Assembly: GCA_944325355.1 (NCBI GenBank)
Contig: CALUZS010000001.1
Coordinates: 1-64,000, forward strand
Origin: an uncultured Parabacteroides sp.
GTDB lineage: Bacteria > Bacteroidota > Bacteroidia > Bacteroidales > Tannerellaceae
DNA length: 64,000 nucleotides
Reading direction: 5' to 3'
The first letter of the stretch is position 1, and each line of letters starts with the position of its first letter. The notes below the pieces were generated by a model that worked only from the letters and a program-made list of their open reading frames with translations, made no database searches and was not told where the DNA came from. Positions 61,589-64,000 of this stretch are shown piece by piece. The position numbers were made by a program, and so were the translations under genes.

Positions 61589-62913
61589 AACAGATTTGAC
61601 GCAAGCTCCGACAATTGGCTACGTTCCCCCTTAACCAAATTGACATGTGCGAAAAGCTCCTGCCCTTTCATTTTATCCACCATATATGCCAATCCGTTAC
61701 TCTGAGCATCCAAATACGGGGAATCGATTTGTTGAATATCGCCAGTGAAAACCATCTTTGTCCCCTCGCCCGCTCTTGTTATGATTGTTTTGACTTCATG
61801 AGGAGTCAGATTCTGTGATTCATCGATGATGAAATAGGTCTCCGACAAACTACGCCCTCTGATAAAAGCCAAAGCTTCAATGACCAGCTGGTTGTTCGTC
61901 TGCATCTCGTCGATTTTCCGAATATCCGGATTGCCGGGTGCAAATTGGGATTTTATCACATTCAGGTTGTCGAACAGCGGTTGCATATACGGCGCAACTT
62001 TCTGCTTCTCGTCACCAGGAAGGAATCCCAAGTCCTTGTTGGCAAGGGCGACAATCGGACGCGCCAATAAAATCTGTTTATAAGAACCCGACTGTTTCAA
62101 CGCTGAAGCCAAAGCCAAAAGCGTTTTTCCTGTTCCTGCTTTCCCTGTAAGAGCAACCAATTTTATATCCGGGTCGTTCAATATCTCAAAAGCGAACGCT
62201 TGTTCCGCATTCCGGGGCTGGATTCCGTAATTGGAACCTTTTTCTACCCGTTTGATTTTATGCGTAAACGGATTATAACGAGCCATCACTGAATTGCGTT
62301 CGCTCTTCAGGATAAAACAATCATTTGCCTGCAGGCGCGATTTTATCTCTAACACATCAATATCAATACCTTCTTTGTTGGAATAAATCTGGTCAATAAT
62401 CTCCGCCGGAATATTCTCGTATGTTTCCTGTTCTTTCTCAAAAATATCGACATTTATGACTTTATCCGTGATATAATCCTCTACCGGTATACCTAATGAG
62501 CGAGCTTTCATCCGCAGGTTTACATCCTTTGTCACCAAAATGGTTTGCATCTTCGGATACTTCTCCATGATGGTAAGAGTACACGACAAGATACGGTGGT
62601 CCGGTGTCTTATCAGGAAAAGAAGCGGCTATTCTCTCGTGGTACGAATCTCCGGTCACTACATGAAGTGTTCCCAATCCTACACCCAGCGAAGCCCCTTT
62701 CGTAAAAAGGTCGTTTGTCGTTATTTCATCCAGTTCACGAACAAATTCCCGAGCGTTGAAATTTATTTGCTCACTGCCTTTTTTAAATTTATCCAACTCT
62801 TCGAGTACCACTATAGGCAGATAAATGTCATTCTCTTGAAAATTTTGGATACACTTATAATCATGAAGTATGACATTCGTATCTAACACGAAATTTTTCT
62901 TTTTAGTTCCCAT
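61585..62913 (-). CDS. PIN-PhoH protein
   Basis: This 442-residue protein joins an N-terminal PIN RNase domain (about 1-150; FVLDTNVILHD with Asp9, then LVTKDVNLRMKA) to a C-terminal PhoH ATPase (about 225-430; Walker A TGKAGTGKTLL, Walker B FIIDESQN, VFTGDIQQID). PIN-PhoH (PhoH2) proteins are ATP-driven RNA-unwinding ribonucleases, in some bacteria part of toxin-antitoxin systems; no antitoxin gene precedes this one. It is the first gene of the guaD-TIM/EEP operon. Confidence 0.9.
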   Translation of the reverse strand: MGTKKKNFVLDTNVILHDYKCIQNFQENDIYLPIVVLEELDKFKKGSEQINFNAREFVRELDEITTNDLFTKGASLGVGLGTLHVVTGDSYHERIAASFPDKTPDHRILSCTLTIMEKYPKMQTILVTKDVNLRMKARSLGIPVEDYITDKVINVDIFEKEQETYENIPAEIIDQIYSNKEGIDIDVLEIKSRLQANDCFILKSERNSVMARYNPFTHKIKRVEKGSNYGIQPRNAEQAFAFEILNDPDIKLVALTGKAGTGKTLLALASALKQSGSYKQILLARPIVALANKDLGFLPGDEKQKVAPYMQPLFDNLNVIKSQFAPGNPDIRKIDEMQTNNQLVIEALAFIRGRSLSETYFIIDESQNLTPHEVKTIITRAGEGTKMVFTGDIQQIDSPYLDAQSNGLAYMVDKMKGQELFAHVNLVKGERSQLSELASNLL

Positions 62914-63017
62914 GGCTGTTTCTCCTTTTTAGTTAAACCTATTTTTAATTCTTTGTTATATATAACTCCGTTTCCTCTGAAATTGTTTAGCTAAAAAGCG
63001 TAATTTAACATAATATA

Positions 63018-63944
63018 TCAATTATTATCATCTGATTTATATTTTCTGTTCACTAACATAACGCTAATAAGGATAATAGCCAGCCCGGTCAATTGCACGA
63101 TGGTGACGTGTTCTCCTCCAAATCCGGCTCCCAATATCACTGCAACAACCGGATTTACATACGCATGTGTTGAAACTTCGGTTGCCGGCCGCACTTTCAA
63201 CAACCAAACGTATGCAGAATAGGCAAGCAATGACCCAAATATGACCAGATAAATCAACGACAGCCATGCAGACATGGGAACCGCCTGCCAATCTACTTTC
63301 CGGAAATCATCCAATAATCCGGCACATATCCAAAATGCCAGACTGGCAAACAACATTTGCCAGGCAGAACCGGCAAAACAATTCACATCTTCCGCCTTCG
63401 AAGAAAAATATTTTGCGTAGAGCGTTCCCAAAGCCCAAGAGATACATCCGCCTATCAAAATCAGGATACCGTATTCGCTATGAGGATGTGTGGCATCTTC
63501 TGAGAAAATCTGCTCGATATACAACAATGCGACGCCGAGAAACCCCAAAAGCATTCCGCTGAGAATTCCCAAACGCCGAAATGTTTTTTTCCACATCCGT
63601 ACATCAAATAACATAATCCATATAGCCGTGGAGGAAGCGATAATAGCGACAAGGCTGCTACTGACGTAGCGTTGTGCCAACATGATAACAGCCATGTCAA
63701 CAAACAGGAGGACTATTCCACTAACGGCTGAGCTTCCGATAAGTGAAGAGCGGAAAACCTTTTCTCCCCGCATGCGGCAGACAAGTAATAATATTAATCC
63801 TGCCAAGCTGAAACGCAACGCTCCGAGCAGGAATGTGGGAAATCCTTTCAATGCCACACCAATAAAATAGTAAGTAGATCCCCATACTACATAAATCAAA
63901 AAGTAAGCGATTACAATTCCTAATTTACTGGCGGAGGTTCCCAT
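63018..63944 (-). CDS. EamA/DMT-family transporter
   Basis: This 308-residue inner-membrane protein has ten predicted helices in two EamA repeats, with the family N-terminus YFLIYVVWGSTYYFIGVALKG and second-repeat ILIGGCISWALGTLYAKYF. Members export amino acids, metabolites or drugs. Closest by eye to the RhaT/YedA group; substrate unknown. It is monocistronic, with a 104-base gap to the PhoH gene that shows no clear features. Confidence 0.87.
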   Translation of the reverse strand: MGTSASKLGIVIAYFLIYVVWGSTYYFIGVALKGFPTFLLGALRFSLAGLILLLVCRMRGEKVFRSSLIGSSAVSGIVLLFVDMAVIMLAQRYVSSSLVAIIASSTAIWIMLFDVRMWKKTFRRLGILSGMLLGFLGVALLYIEQIFSEDATHPHSEYGILILIGGCISWALGTLYAKYFSSKAEDVNCFAGSAWQMLFASLAFWICAGLLDDFRKVDWQAVPMSAWLSLIYLVIFGSLLAYSAYVWLLKVRPATEVSTHAYVNPVVAVILGAGFGGEHVTIVQLTGLAIILISVMLVNRKYKSDDNN

Positions 63945-63969
63945 GGGTATTATGACTTGAGTGATTGAA

Positions 63970-63977
63970 CAAAATTA
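63970..63977 (-). promoter_or_regulatory. -7 promoter element for the EamA transporter gene
   Basis: The minus strand reads TAATTTTG, matching TAnnTTTG, 25 bases before the ATG at 63944. Confidence 0.6.
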
Positions 63978-64000
63978 CGGAAACGGTTTAGCCCATCCAA

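Noticed and set aside
61585..62913. PIN-PhoH gene as a PhoAT-type toxin-antitoxin system
   Set aside because: No small antitoxin frame precedes it; the upstream gap of about 100 bases holds no candidate.
1..64000. tRNA, rRNA, CRISPR, insertion sequence or prophage
   Set aside because: The gaps are mostly under 250 bases and none contains a tRNA-like fold or T-arm motif, regularly spaced repeats, a transposase or an integrase.

Overview
The window reads as a piece of a Bacteroidales chromosome (phylum Bacteroidota), probably from a gut or host-associated genus; I cannot name the genus. The evidence is the lineage-specific promoter motif TAnnTTTG found upstream of many genes, a FimB/Mfa2-type fimbrial lipoprotein, a complete Bat aerotolerance operon, a DUF5103 (type IX secretion Plug-like) protein, a GH29 fucosidase and a galM-transporter-galK galactose operon. 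Gene order is dense with short gaps. There are no tRNA or rRNA genes, CRISPR arrays, insertion sequences or prophage in the window.

Layout. 1-2043 (minus): distal part of a GC-rich fimbrial/outer-membrane operon (FimB-like lipoprotein and an OmpA/coiled-coil/DUF3575 barrel), preceded by a long leader holding a 25-base GA/CT dinucleotide tract and several inverted repeats. 2558-11546: pepP, dinB, cysE, rfbA, a polyprenyl-phosphate sugar-1-phosphate transferase, ruvX, def, and a carboxyltransferase plus biotin-carrier pair. 11824-22496: a TPR protein, the translation operon thrS-infC-rpmI-rplT, pyruvoyl arginine decarboxylase, a thioesterase, a SIMPL protein, endonuclease IV, a C69 dipeptidase and a small outer-membrane barrel. 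22717-29057 (minus): tkt-rpiB and the galactose operon. 29298-34252: FabK-like reductase, MFS transporter with folC, TSCPD protein, metallo-beta-lactamase-fold protein. 34276-36655: a decayed RND efflux locus (intact fusion lipoprotein, remnant of the inner-membrane pump, truncated AraC regulator). 36723-43923: uvrD-type helicase, nspC, ftsY, rimO, an HU protein and an unusual HU-membrane-LysM protein. 44050-52421: moxR, DUF58, a BatD-like gene and batA to batE. 52433-63944: PAP2 phosphatase, small HTH protein, GH29 fucosidase, tgt, an LptF/LptG permease, Plug-like DUF5103, then a minus-strand operon PIN-PhoH, guanine deaminase and a TIM-barrel/EEP fusion, and an EamA transporter.

How genes work together: arginine decarboxylase and nspC together imply spermidine synthesis through agmatine/putrescine and carboxyspermidine. 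moxR-bat genes form one envelope-stress/aerotolerance unit. galM, the sugar transporter and galK convert external galactose to galactose-1-phosphate; rpiB and tkt serve the non-oxidative pentose phosphate pathway. The most unusual observations are the HU-TM-LysM protein, the repeat tract in the fimbrial leader, the dinB gene whose conserved N-terminus has no normal start codon, a tRNA-guanine transglycosylase without its three zinc cysteines, the eroded efflux locus, and the TIM-barrel/EEP fusion.
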